A DNA stretch of 64,000 nucleotides from Taxillus chinensis (taxonomy: Eukaryota > Streptophyta > Magnoliopsida > Santalales > Loranthaceae): assembly GCA_023512835.1 (NCBI GenBank), contig JAKCVP010000403.1, positions 1 to 64,000 of the forward strand, read 5' to 3'. The number at the start of each line of letters is the position of its first letter. Position 1 is the stretch's first letter. The translations under genes were made by a program, and so were the position numbers. This document shows, one piece after another, positions 1 to 11,473 of this stretch. The notes under the pieces are model-generated. The model had not been told where the DNA came from. It searched no databases and was given only the letters and a program-made list of their open reading frames with translations.

Positions 1-1140
1 ACCTTTTCGCTCATATACCTTGGTCTATACACTGGCGCCATCAACACCATCAATCCACTAGGTGATATTGATCCAGTTGAAGCACTGCTTTACATATTCA
101 CGCTCGGCTTCATCTGCGACGAGCTGGCAAAGGTTTGGAAGGTCGGCCGATTCTACTTGGGCTTCTGGAATGTCTTCAACTTGACGCTTTACGCCCTCAT
201 GACCGTTAGTTTCGGCACGCGTATGGTGGCATTAGCACACAACACCTCGACCCATGGCCGCAAGCAGTACAACCAGCTCTCATATAACTTCCTTGCGTTC
301 ACAGCTCCCATGTTCTGGATGCGACTGATGCTGTACTTTGACACATTCCGCTTCTTCGGTGCGATGTTAGTTGTTGTTAAAATAATGATGAAGGAGAGCT
401 TGATCTTCTTTGCGTTGCTTGTCTTTGTATTGGTGGGCTTCTTCCAAGCCTTTATCGGCATGGACCTGACTGACAGCAATCTCGATGCGACATCATTCAT
501 CTTTCAAGCCATGGCAAACACAGTCATGAGCTCGCCTGACTTCTCTGGGTTCGATAACTTTGCACCGCCATTCGGGATCATCCTGTATTACATCTTTACG
601 TTTGTGGTCATGGTCATTCTGCTCAACATCCTCGTGGCGTTGTACAACTCGGCCTACTCGGACATTACGGAGAACGCCATTGACGAATACATGGCACTGT
701 TCTCTCAAAAGTGTCTACAGTTTGTGCGCGCACCAGACGAGAATGTCTTCATCGCGCCGTTCAATCTCGTGGAGCTGTTGTTTCTGGTGCTACCGTTCGA
801 ATGGTGGGTCAGCAAGGCTACGTATGAGCGCATGAACGACGTTGTTATGGGCTTTCTATACTCGCCTCTGCTAGTCATCACGGCGTTCTTCGAGCAGCGG
901 AGTGCTTGGCAGATCAAAGACAACCGACGGCGAGGCGAGGCAGATGAAGATACAGTGGAGGAGTGGGAGCAGATGGACTTCGCACCGGAACGAGATGATC
1001 AAGAGTGGAGCGACAGGGTGCGCGAAAGCAGTCCCGATGTCAGGACGGACGCGCTGACGAAGAAGATGGCTGGACTTGAGCGTGAAATGAAGGAGATGAA
1101 GGAGCTCCTGAAAGAGATTGGCAAGGGAGTCAAGGAGTAG
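1..1140 (+). CDS. yvc1: Yvc1-type vacuolar TRP cation channel, 3' part
   Basis: The reading frame is open from base 1 to the TAG at 1138-1140, so the 5' part lies outside the window. The visible 379 residues hold the end of a multi-pass membrane domain. Hydrophobic segments include LIFFALLVFVLVGFF and FGIILYYIFTFVVMVILLN, followed by the LVALYNSAYSDI stretch after the last helix that is typical of fungal TRP channels. The tail is acidic and ends in a short Lys/Glu-rich coiled coil (KKMAGLEREMKEMKELL). In yeast, Yvc1 releases calcium from the vacuole after hyperosmotic shock, and the close match to filamentous-fungal Yvc1 proteins suggests the same role. No intron is seen in the visible part. 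A CSC1-type channel follows on the same strand about 0.7 kb downstream. The family call is firm; vacuolar location is by homology only. Confidence 0.88.
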   Translation, partial: TFSLIYLGLYTGAINTINPLGDIDPVEALLYIFTLGFICDELAKVWKVGRFYLGFWNVFNLTLYALMTVSFGTRMVALAHNTSTHGRKQYNQLSYNFLAFTAPMFWMRLMLYFDTFRFFGAMLVVVKIMMKESLIFFALLVFVLVGFFQAFIGMDLTDSNLDATSFIFQAMANTVMSSPDFSGFDNFAPPFGIILYYIFTFVVMVILLNILVALYNSAYSDITENAIDEYMALFSQKCLQFVRAPDENVFIAPFNLVELLFLVLPFEWWVSKATYERMNDVVMGFLYSPLLVITAFFEQRSAWQIKDNRRRGEADEDTVEEWEQMDFAPERDDQEWSDRVRESSPDVRTDALTKKMAGLEREMKEMKELLKEIGKGVKE

Positions 1141-1854
1141 GTCGAGTCTCGTCGACGCATGCACACTGGATTTGAGACTGATCAAGCATAGAGCGGACGT
1201 TGGGGAGTATGTCTATATAGATGAGGCCAAGAGTCCGTTGGACAGAGCGTCTTAAGCGAGAACATTGGATGTCCTAGGCTCCACTACCTAGCTTGTGACT
1301 GCTTGAGAGCAGAGTTTTCTACGAAAGCACCTTAATGACCAATGTAAAGCCCTTATTCTCACACATAGCCACTGAACCTGCCATCTCGATGAACATCCAT
1401 GAACATGCAAACAGGTGGGAAGTAAGCCAATGAACTGTTCTTGGCAATGCGGGACAATGACTTCAGTGGCTTGACCTTGTATCTGCTACCTTGATGCTCA
1501 CGAGACAGTCCGAACAACCACGAACCTGGTCCAAGTAAGCCCGACAGTGCCAGACTCAATCTGCAGACAAGAGTGTCTTGAAGGTGCAGCGGAGCACACA
1601 AGCCACGCCGGGTAAAGGACGTGAGCGGTTAGAATAGAGTAGGCCGATGACGCCGCGGCGAGATTGCACTAACACTTAGACCCTGGGGGGACTTGCCCGT
1701 CCTTCCAGCGCTCCACAGCCTCACTTGCACACTTCATCCTCCAACTCATTCCCAACCCACACTCCCTCCCCTACACCTCGCTCCTCTCCGTCTTTGCCTG
1801 GATGAGGGTTCCTTACGCCAGCATTATCTAAGAGCCTCCAGGCATCCCTCCACA
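1141..1854. other. Intergenic, yvc1 3' / CSC1 5' flank
   Basis: No convincing gene. A pyrimidine-rich stretch at about 1720-1800 directly precedes the next start and looks like the promoter or leader of the CSC1-type gene. Confidence 0.6.
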
Positions 1855-4800
1855 ATGGTCAACGCCAGTAGTATCTTCGATGTCAGCGTAAGGAGCACCT
1901 GCAGTCCCACCTGCCCCGACGCGCCCAGGGTCGCCCCGTCACTGACACACTGCACAGAACCCCACCGCCGCTGACTCCGCTGGCGTCTCCTGGAAACAGT
2001 TCGTCTCGCTTCGTCAACACCTACCACACCCTGTCTGACTTTTGATCTAGATTCCTCATCTCCCTCTCCACCGGTTTCATCCTCTTCACCGTCCAGGTCG
2101 TTGCCTTCCAGATTATAAGAAGTCGCCGAAGGTTCCGCAAAATCTACCACCCAAAGACCTACCTTGTTCCCGACCGTCAGAAGATCGACGCCGCCTCCGC
2201 CAATCCTATCAAATGGCTCTTGACTGTCTTGAGCACAAAGGACGAGGAACTGATTGCAAAATGCGGCATCGACTCATATCTCTTCACCCGCTACCTCATG
2301 ATGATGGTGAAGATCTTCCTGCCAGCACTGCTCATTATTCTTCCCATCTTGATCCCTCTGAATAGAGTCGGTGGCAGAAATAGCGCTGGAAACATCACTG
2401 GTCTGGATCAGCTGGGCTGGCAGAACATAACCCCATCCAACCAAGGGCGGTACTGGGCTCATTTGGTACTGGTAAGCAAACGCCATATATGCCAAATTTC
2501 ACCGTGGCCCTTGCACTAACATGCCGTGAACGCATCTAGGCTGTGCTCTTCATCATCTACGTCTGCTACGTGATATACCACGAGTTGATGAACTTCATAT
2601 CAGTGCGCCAGCGATATCTCGTCTCCCCGCAACACCGCCTGCGTTCGTCTGCCCGCACTATTCTCGTGAAGAATATTCCCCCCGAGCTGGCCTCGGTCCA
2701 GAAGCTGGATGAGTTATTTGACGTCTTCCCTGACGGCATTCGCAAGATTTGGTTCAACCGTGACTATACTCGACTCGAGAATGCCGTCTCGCGCCGAAAC
2801 CATTTTGCCTGGGAGCTGGAGTATGGGCTGATGGACATGATGCGCAATGCTGAGCGGAAGCATAAGAAAAAGCCGGAGAGAGGCCTTCACTATGCTGAGG
2901 GAGATCCCCTATGGAAGAAGTACGTGAAGCCTAGCGAGCGCCCGCGGATGCATATTCCCAGGTTTCGGTCTCAAAGATGGTTACGCTTCTTGCCATTCTG
3001 GCTATCGTGGCCCTTTGGAATGATGAAAAGTGTCGACAAGATCGACCATTGTGCTTCGGAGATTGACCGTTTGGGGAAGAAGATACAAAAGATGCACAAG
3101 GAGCTCGAAGACTTTCCACCCGGAACCTCCGCCTTCATTCAATTCAACTCCCAAGTTGCCGCTCATATGGCCGTGCAGAGCAATATCCATCACAAGGCGG
3201 CCCTGTTGTCGCCACGCCTACTGGAGATCGCTCCCGCCGACGTTCGATGGGGAAGCATTAACATCCACTGGTGGTCGGAGTGGATTCGAATCACCATCTT
3301 CATCGTGGTATTCTTCGGCCTCATCCTTCTCTGGGGTGCGCCTCTGACTGTGGTCGGTTTCCTGTCCACGATTGGCACCACTGGTGATAAGATATCCTGG
3401 CTGCGGTGGATCACCACTCTGCCCTCGTGGGCCATTTCAGCCATCCAGGGTGTTCTGCCACCAGTGTTGACGCAGCTTCTATTGACCGTGTTGATGCCTT
3501 TGTTGTTCCGCTGGATGTGTGGACTCACAGGTGCCAATACAAATGCTACAAGAGAGCTTCAGCTCCAAGGTACGTCAATGTCTCGTGTGAAGATTCTCAG
3601 AACGGTACCGGAGCAGCTTGAAACAGCTTGATCGTTCACGAAATTGGGCATGAGAGCGTGTGGCTAACGATTTCCCTGCGCAGGATGGTACTTCACCTTC
3701 ATCTTCGTCGAACTTGTCCTGGTCATCTCGATCTCTGCTGGTATTTTCACCGCAATCAGTGCTGTCCTTTCCAATCCCTTCGATGGTATCGCCCACGTCC
3801 TCGCTGGAAATCTACCAAAGGTTGCAAACTTCTTCTTCTCGTACATTGTTCTTCAAGGTCTGTCCATTAGTGCTGCAAACCTTCTTCAGAACCCTCGACT
3901 TCTGTACATTGTCTGGCGGAAGATGTTCAACTACACACCGAGGAGCGAGTTCATCAATCGAACTTGGTGTCCTTCGAATCTTTGGGGCAGTCTGTTCCCA
4001 CTCTATACCAACATGGCCTGCATTGGGATCATATACTCCATCATCGCGCCCTTGGTCCTTGTGTTCAGCACGGTCCAATTTCTACTATTTTACGTCGTCT
4101 TCCGGAACAACAGTCTGTATATTTTCAAGAATGACGTCGACACTGGAGGTCTCCTGTTCTCCAAGGCTGTCTTCCAACTCTTCACTGGAATCTACTTTCT
4201 GGAACTTGTCTTGATATGCTTGTTCTTCCTCAACTACAACACAACAGAGCAGTCATGTATACCACAGGCTTCAATCATGATTGCCGTTGCAGCCTTCACC
4301 ATTCTCTTTCACGCCCAGCTATGGTTCAAAACACAGCCTCTCATCAACTATCTTCCAATAACACTCGAAGACGACGCAGTGATTGCAGACAAGCAGCTAG
4401 CGGCTCAGATGCGCAACGAGAAGAGCATGACGGAGAAGGTCCGATCACACAGTGACAATGACAGTAAATCATCAACGACAAACGACACAAACTCTGTCGA
4501 GTTGACAGAAATCAGACCCTCCACATCCGACACACGAGCCCGGACAACCGGTTCAATTGACACAAACTCGATGCGAGAGCTTCACAACCGCCACGCAAAG
4601 AATAAGCTCTCCGACGCCGAAAAGGCCGACCTTGAAAAGAGCGACTACGCACACATTGGCGATGTGGTAGGCGGCTACGACGACGAACTAGAGAACCTAA
4701 ACCAAGACGAGCGCGACTGGCTCATTGACGAAGCCTTTACCAACCCAGCCATTCGCCGCGGCACAAAGTGCGAAATCTGGATCCCGCAGGACTCGCTTGG

Positions 4801-4963
4801 ACTGGCGCACGATGAGATTCGGCGACTGGAGGAGCTGTATCAGGGCCAAACGTTTGGCGTCTCGACTGAGGGCGCACGGTTCGAGGGCAAGAAATTTAAG
4901 ACGGCTATTAGTGGTATACCCCCTGATTTCGAGAAGACGTGGGTTGTAGAGAAGTTGCTGTGA
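1855..4963 (+). CDS. CSC1/OSCA/TMEM63-family cation channel (RSN1/PHM7-like)
   Basis: Spliced model: 1855-1887, 1958-1998, 2051-2471, 2540-3569 and 3684-4963, giving 934 aa. All four introns have GT-AG ends and keep the frame. The domain order matches fungal RSN1/PHM7 proteins: an N-terminal membrane segment (SWKQFLISLSTGFILFTVQ, created by splicing exons 2 and 3), further helices, a long cytosolic domain with an RRM-like start (RTILVKNIPPEL), the multi-helix membrane domain (WITTLPSWAIS to FKTQPLINYLP) and a C-terminal extension (RRGTKCEIWIPQD) like the PHM7_ext tail. Yeast and plant relatives are osmosensitive or mechanosensitive calcium-permeable channels in the plasma or other membranes. 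The start is the first ATG of exon 1. The family is clear; the exact paralogue (RSN1 or PHM7) is not resolved. Confidence 0.9.
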
Positions 4964-6291
4964 GGGAATTGAGGAGGCAAAGAGCTTGTCCTCCGTCTTG
5001 CTTGTATTTTCTGCCTGGCATCTAGCGTGGGCGTTTTACTTTTCATTCTTTCGAATGGGTAATGCTTTATTTATATAATGAATGACATTCTGTTGTCAAT
5101 GAGTCTAAAGTCTAGGATTGGTAAACATGATTAATTCGATCTGATCTGACGTGATTTAACTTGATTACTGTTTATGGATTCAGGCCGGAATTGTTGGTTT
5201 GTGCTGCTTTGTATTCATTGGGGGAGTCATTTGCGAAGTAGAGGGTGAGAATGACGGGAGGTTCCTGTGCATTGTGCAAAGGTTTCGGTCTTAACTCTTC
5301 CAAGGGTTGATGGATGTTAGATTTGCGGGTAGATACCTGATCTAGGTATGCTACCTCCTAGTATGCATAATGCAGCCTCGCCATGCCTCATGCAAGCATT
5401 GCAAGGACCGACAACGACATAGTATCAACAAAAAGATCAACAGGAACGGTAGGAAGTGAAACGAAGCCGCAGAAAAGTAGAGGAAAAAGGACAAAAAAAA
5501 AGGCACACGTGAGTTTTCTCATAAATTCATAGCCTGCGACTAGGCCTGTTCATGTACTACTCTCACAGTTAACCCTGGTTTCTCCTACAACTACCTACTC
5601 ATCTACCTTGCCTCATCCGCTGACTAGTCATTCAGCATCTAGCACCAGGCATCGAGTATGCAGCATAGTGGGAGTAGCGCTGTCAGTAGCTAGCAGCTAG
5701 CAGCTAACTAGCAAGCAAGCAAGCAACATGGCATGACGAGTTCATGCCTGCTCTGCTCTGCCCTGCCCTGCTCAGCTCAAACGCGTCCTTTGCTAGCCTG
5801 TCGAGCGGCCCCGGAAACAGAACGCGAACCGACACATTTCCGCGAGACGAACAGGGCCAGGCTGAAAGAATCTTAACCTTCCCATCAACAAATATTTACC
5901 CGTTCCATCAACACCCATCAATTACCACATCAAGCCGCACTGCGCCACACCGCACACCATACTCCGCCATCATCCGCAACTCCAGGCAGAGATCATGCCA
6001 ACCTGCTAGTAGCCCGCCTTGTGGGTATCAGAAGAAACTAGAAAAAGCGACACAAACATGAAAGCATCGCGAAAAAAGGGGACCAGTGAAGATGATGAAA
6101 ATCGGCAGGCCAAATGGTCCACTCCTTTGCGAGAGGAGTTTGGCAATTTCTGATACACCCTCTGCGGAGGTGCAAAGGAGTCGGCCAGAAGTAGAAATGC
6201 TAGTTGCAAAGATAAGACGTGATGTCGTATTTTGTAATGCCGTTAGCCGGATGGGAAAGATGTAGCTGCTTCGTAAGCAAGAGTCATCTCC
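4964..6291. other. Intergenic between convergent genes, with simple repeats
   Basis: The two flanking genes converge here, so the stretch holds both 3' ends. No gene was supported. A short-period run of TAGC/AAGC-type units lies at about 5685-5728, and CTGCTCTGCC-like repeats at about 5749-5777. A run of imperfect short repeats (GATCTGATCTGACGTGATT) lies near 5137-5155. Confidence 0.6.
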
Positions 6292-9200
6292 TTATGCACG
6301 TTCCGGGAAGAGTTTCTCGGCGTGCCTGATCAATAGCTCGACCGACTTGCGCTGAATCTCCATGTCTGAAAGTTCGCGGTTTACCTGGCGAGGGCGCATG
6401 ATTGTTGGTGCGAAACAGACGGCAACGTTGGTGATTGTCATCTATCACGCAGGTTAGCACAGGAAATCTTGCGTTCATCAAAGGGCAAAGGTGACTCACT
6501 AGGTTGATCTTGTTCCTGGCAACCACACTGTTGAGATGGTGAATAAGGAACTCAAGAGTGTTGCGGTGGTACTGTGGCAGGGAGTTGACGACTTTGCGCA
6601 ACTCGTAGACACGTCGAGGTTCATCGTTGTCGATGCCTGCTGCATTCAAAAGAGGGTCATATGAATCCCATGGAATGAGAGGAATTGGCAGCTTGTTGAA
6701 ATATTGCTTGAGACAACCAGCGATAGCATGTATGTCGAGTTCAGGATCGATTTCAATGTGCTCATCACTCTCGAACTGCGTTTTGAGTTTCATGACGTCT
6801 GGCTGTGCTCCAGATTTGCGGTAAATACCTTCAACGTCTAGACCACGCTCATCGATGACGCTGGCACAGCGGAGGACGACCTCGGGAATCATATTACCCT
6901 CTTTTTCGCAACGCTGAGTGAGATCGACGCCAAAGAGTCCGCCCGTCGCAACTGTGACTGACGGACCAAGTGGAGCACTGATTTTGTTTGCACCAGCCTG
7001 GTAGTTCTTGGAGTTTGTCTGGCCAATTGGTGCATCGCCAATGTTAGGCTGAGAGCCTGCTTGGATGGCGCTGTATGGAGCGGTCTCCTGCAGGCCATCG
7101 CGCTCAAGGCCTTGCTGACTGCCACCGAACGCTCCACGGAAGCCCTTTGTAATGTTTTTGGTCATCTTCTCGCGACCTCGGCCCCAGTTGAATTTCTTGG
7201 GTTGGCCTTTGCGGAGATTGACAACTTGCGGTACACCTTCAAGGGTCGGAGTCTCCGCGTCTTGATCAAGTCCAAGTGTAGTCCCAGACGATACTTCTGA
7301 GCCCTTGAAGTTGGTGCGCAGGTCCATCAGACCTTCTGACCGTGCGTCGCGGCTGTGACCAATCTGAATGCCAAGGCCGTTGGAGCCATTGGTGGGGACT
7401 CTACCAGCTTCCATGAGGTCCCTATTCGTCTCCATGAGCCGTGCCAGCACATTATTGTTCTCGCGGATACGATTGCTCAGAGTCTCATACTCCGCAAAGC
7501 CCTTGTCTTTCATCTGAATGAGGTTTGTGATTTCAGTTGTAAGGTCAGCCTTTTGGTGCACAAGATCTCGAATCTTTGATTCGAATTGGTCTTTGAGTCT
7601 CTCCAGTGACTCTCGTAAGTCGTTGATCACACTCTCCTTGAATGCTGGATAGTTAAAGTCAGCCTTTGACTTTTGACGACTCACAGCTTCCATGATGACA
7701 TCAATTTCTTTGAATGTAATTTCGCGCTGGGACTCGAGGAATTCGACCGTGCTTCGTTTCTCTCGGATCTCAGTAGTGACGTGCCGAATTTCCTCTGTCC
7801 CACTGGCCTTCTCCTCGAGAGCATGATTGGTCGCTTCAAGCTCCGCAATGCGTGCTTCGTAGTGCTTAAGTCTACTGCGGAGCGAAGCGACATCATCACG
7901 CGGATCATTGAGCAGAGGACTGCTAATGTCAACGGAGCCATTGCGAGAGCCCTTGCCCCACTTAGGGGACGGCATCGCAGAGGACGCGATCTTGTCGCTG
8001 TGACTTCGGCCATGTTTTCCGGTGATCTTTGACATCTTCCGCAGGAGACCTAGATTCTCGTTGGTCTCACTGGTATATTCAGGTGGCTGTGGCGAAGAGG
8101 CATCGCGGGCGCTGAGAAAGTTCTCGCTGGTGATACTGCCCATTGACTCGCTGGCCTTGTGTCTCTGGGAAAGCGCTGGAGGAGTTGGCGCGATCCGAGG
8201 AGCCATGAACTCCGGATACTTGTCGCTGTCATCGTATACTGGCCTGTTTGCACTTCGAGGTGGCTCTTCCGGCGAGTCGCGCAGAGTGCTCTGCGATGCA
8301 TTGACCGAGCTGCCGAGGGACGAAGCTACAGTCGGCTTCTCGCGGGTCTGCTGCTGCTGCTGCTTTTTCGCTTCTTCTCTGGCTACTTCGAGCTCGACTT
8401 CAGATCTCGGAACCTCTTTCCTTGGCACGGGCGCGACTGGCGACGTCTTCTTTGCCTTGGATATGGAATCGCTGCGGGCAGGGAAATCGGCGGAGGTAAG
8501 TGCGTCTTCAGTGGACGTGCTCAAAGGCGATCGCTGATAATTGTCGCGGCGAGGAGGTGGCGAAAGAGTGCGTGTGCTTTGCTGGGCCACTGGTGAACCT
8601 TCTGTCTGGCCAGAGAGCGACATGGATGTCTGCGATGCCTGCTTAGCGTCCCCACTCTTCCTTCGGCTTGGCGGTTCTCGGAGTTGAAACTCATCGTCAG
8701 CGCTAGTGGTTTCGGGTGTGGTTGCAGACCTATCAAAGTTGCCAACCGAAGGTGACGGTGTTGCAGTCGACAGAGGCGTCGCGGCAGGATTGGAACGTCG
8801 GACCTTGTCGGACGAGGATTGTCTTTCCTTCTCCTGATAGGCAATGTGGGGACTGTACCCGGCGCGGCGATTGTCAGACGTCTTACGATCGGACGAATCT
8901 GTGCGAGCAGCGGATATGTCAAATGGTGTTGCACCGAGATCTTCAGAAGCGCCCGAGCGCGCTTGTCGGGTCTGCCTCGAATCACCGGTATCTAAAGTCA
9001 TACGTATCATAAAATCTTCATCATTAGAGGTTTCTTCAGGGATCGTGTGGGAGTTGGAGGCTCTGGATTCCGCATATGTGCTCGAAGGTAGCGTAAGATT
9101 TTCTATTGCCAGGTCAGTAGAGTCCAGAATGTCTTTGAACAGGGAGTCGGTATTTCTGCCCAAGGAAGTCCTTGGGAGCTCGTGAGGAAGGGGAGGCAGA

Positions 9201-10017
9201 CCTTTCGAAGTATCGTAGTTGGACGACGGGGATTGGTGCTTGTAACTCAGGTAGTCATTCTGCTTTGCGGAGGCGCCACCTTGGGAGGAAGCCGGGGAAG
9301 ATTCGTCTGGACTGAAGGCGCTTTGCGATGGCAGCGACTTTGGGGGTAGTTCGGGGAGCCTCTTCTCGTAGGAGCCACTTCCAGTAGACGCGGCGGAGGC
9401 ATCTCGACGCGAGGAAGTGGAGGCCGAATTCTTATTTCGGCCGGCAGCCTTCGCTCGGCGTCTTTGCATGAGACTCTCGTGGCATGTCATGCAAAAGATG
9501 CCCTGTGAAGTTCGCGCATAGCGGAGGTTATCAATTTTGCGCTTGCAATTCCTGCACTTGAAACACGAGGCGCAAAAGGCCTCATTACCAGTGAGAATGG
9601 CCAAATCTTCAATCTTGTTTCCGCAAGCGCTGCAGGAATACGTGCAGTTGTTGCATATGAGGGAGCCATCGCCGAGGAGGAGTAGGTTCGCATCGGAATC
9701 GAGGAGAGTCTGACAGGTATTACAGCGGAAGCAGTCAATGTGCCATCGATTTCCAGCTAGGTAGGTCAGGAGGAGTTAGCCACGGTGCACAAGAGTAGAG
9801 AGGAGGAAGAGGAGGTGGTGGAAGGGAGAGGGCGTCACGTACCTAATTCAAACGCTTTGCCTTCCTCCAGAATCTGTCGCATCTTAGTATCGAAGCCGGC
9901 GGTCATCACTTTAGAGTTGGGGAGCAGTACCTCGCCACAGCCCTTGCATGGAAAGACGGCGTCCTCCTGGTCAATGCCATCGTTGAAGGCGGCACCTGCA
10001 TCGACGGCAGCAGCCAT
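6292..10017 (-). CDS. rga1: Rho GTPase-activating protein with two LIM domains (Rga1-like)
   Basis: Model: 9843-10017, 6500-9756 and 6292-6441 on the minus strand, 1193 aa. Two tandem LIM zinc fingers open the protein: the first starts CKGCGEVLL and continues after the first intron as NRWHIDCFRCNTC; the second runs from CSACGNKI to CMTCHES. A long Ser/Thr-rich region with a short Gln run follows, then a coiled coil (about residues 610-760), then a C-terminal RhoGAP domain with the arginine-finger motif DVEGIYRKSG. The 58-nt last intron (6442-6499) is essential: splicing gives NKINLMTITNVAVCFAPT, the conserved RhoGAP helix, and a stop at 6292. Without it the frame runs into unrelated sequence. 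Yeast Rga1/Rga2 act on Cdc42 at polarity sites, and the same role is inferred here. The start ATG precedes the first LIM by about 20 residues. Confidence 0.93.
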
Positions 10018-11473
10018 GGCGGGAGGGGGTAATTCTGATCCAACGAGGGTGAAGTGGTCAGCAGTAGAGGCGAGCCTGCGCAAAGGCGGCGGGATGGCAA
10101 GAGGAGCAGGACAGGGTGATTGCGAGGCACAGGGTGTGAGGCCTCGTGTACGCGGGCAATGGGAAACGGGTACAGGGATCAGATGCGCAGCGTCTGTCTC
10201 AGGATGTCCCGCCCCTTCTCGATACAATCAAAGGCGGGCCCCAGTCTGAGAGGAGGACGCGGGCTGGCTTGCAGGCGTGGAAAGGAGGGACTGGGTGAGT
10301 AGGGAGGTGGAAAGGACAGGAGTCTGCAGCAGTCGAGGCAGGAGTGCTGGAGGGGGTTGTCGGTGGGCGTGGAAGGTGGTAGGTAGAGGTACAGCAGGTG
10401 ATGGATGATTGCGGCTAGCTTGGCGCGAATGAGAAGGGGTCACCAAGCCAGGCCCGCTCGTTCATCTCTGCCATTCACCTGAAGTCTATCGGAGCGCCTC
10501 ATTTATCAGCGCGTCGCTCCTGCTTCTGGTGAAATTGATGCACGATGCTCGTGAGAAGTGCACACCGACCGGCCTGAAACGCGCGCCCTCGTTTCATACA
10601 TACAGCCGTGGCTTGCTCTGCTTCCCAAGCCCGCCAAGCAGTCAAGGGCCCTCGTCGACCTGCTCTCCAGAGACGTTGCAAGCGTCGTCGAAGTGCCATC
10701 CAACAGCGCCGCCGTTATCCTGATTGGCGTCCCGGCCTGACCGTCCAGGCCAGGCATTCGCGTAGGCGATTCGCGCGGGTGACATGGGTACTCAGGAACG
10801 CCGCAGGAGCAGCGATAGACCACTGCACAGTGTTCTATCATTGGAGAAGACCACTTTGCTGCTATTTTCCGAACTTGCCGGGCTTTCCATCTGAAGACAC
10901 ACACGGACAGTCTCGTCCACTCTGTCATCTGTCGCCGCGCACCCGAGCCACTCATGCCTGCCATGCCACTCGATCCTCCTCTCTGGCCTGCACAAGCATC
11001 TGATACACAACGCCGCCTGTAAGAAGCTGTACGCGCATCCCTGACCATACGTCACTAGTCTCGGCTTGCACCTCGAGAGCTGCCAGTGCTTCCCTGCTCG
11101 CGACCACATCTCCCGTGGCCGAGTTCCTGACTAGTGGTAAAATGCGTGAAAGCACATGACGCCTCCGAAATGCTAGTACGGCATCAGCATGCCCATGACA
11201 GGGAATTCGTTTTCTTTTCTTGTTGCGTCCTGCCGACGATCTGGTTGCCTTTCGCCATGGTTGCTCAACTCCACTGAAAAGGTGAATGCGGACAGCAGTA
11301 CAGCCCTAACAATAACTGTATGTTTCAAGACTGAATTTGTCTCAATCAAAAGGAAGAAAGAGAAGAGGCCCCAGAATCGCTTTTACAATAATGCCAATCA
11401 TGACCGAACGCCGCCGCTACAATGATAACTCGCCCAGCTCCCGAAACACCATACATGCCTTACAACACCCTGC
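10018..11473. other. Intergenic, 5' flank of rga1 and 3' flank of stu1
   Basis: Mostly featureless. One small ORF at 10952-11155 on the minus strand is listed separately as a weak candidate. The other ORFs here overlap one another on both strands and show no recognisable motif. Confidence 0.5.
10952..11155 (-). CDS. Possible small protein, 67 aa, unrecognised
   Basis: ATG-started frame between rga1 and stu1, same strand as both. The peptide has a balanced composition and a protein-like core (SGMRVQLLTGGVVYQML) that looks less random than the overlapping ORFs around it. I do not recognise a family, and no ribosome-level or homology evidence is available. It could equally be chance or one exon of a longer gene. 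Confidence 0.22.
   Translation of the reverse strand: MLSRILPLVRNSATGDVVASREALAALEVQAETSDVWSGMRVQLLTGGVVYQMLVQAREEDRVAWQA

Noticed and set aside
5744..6061. 105-codon ORF in the intergenic region after the CSC1 gene
   Set aside because: Starts within simple CTG/CCTG-type repeats and shows no protein-like pattern.
6284..6499. Read-through C-terminus of the RhoGAP
   Set aside because: The reading without the 58-nt intron loses the conserved RhoGAP helix; splicing recovers it and gives a stop at 6292.
8022..8596. Overlapping plus-strand ORFs opposite the RhoGAP gene
   Set aside because: They are antisense to a low-complexity Ser/Thr-rich coding region and have no recognisable content.
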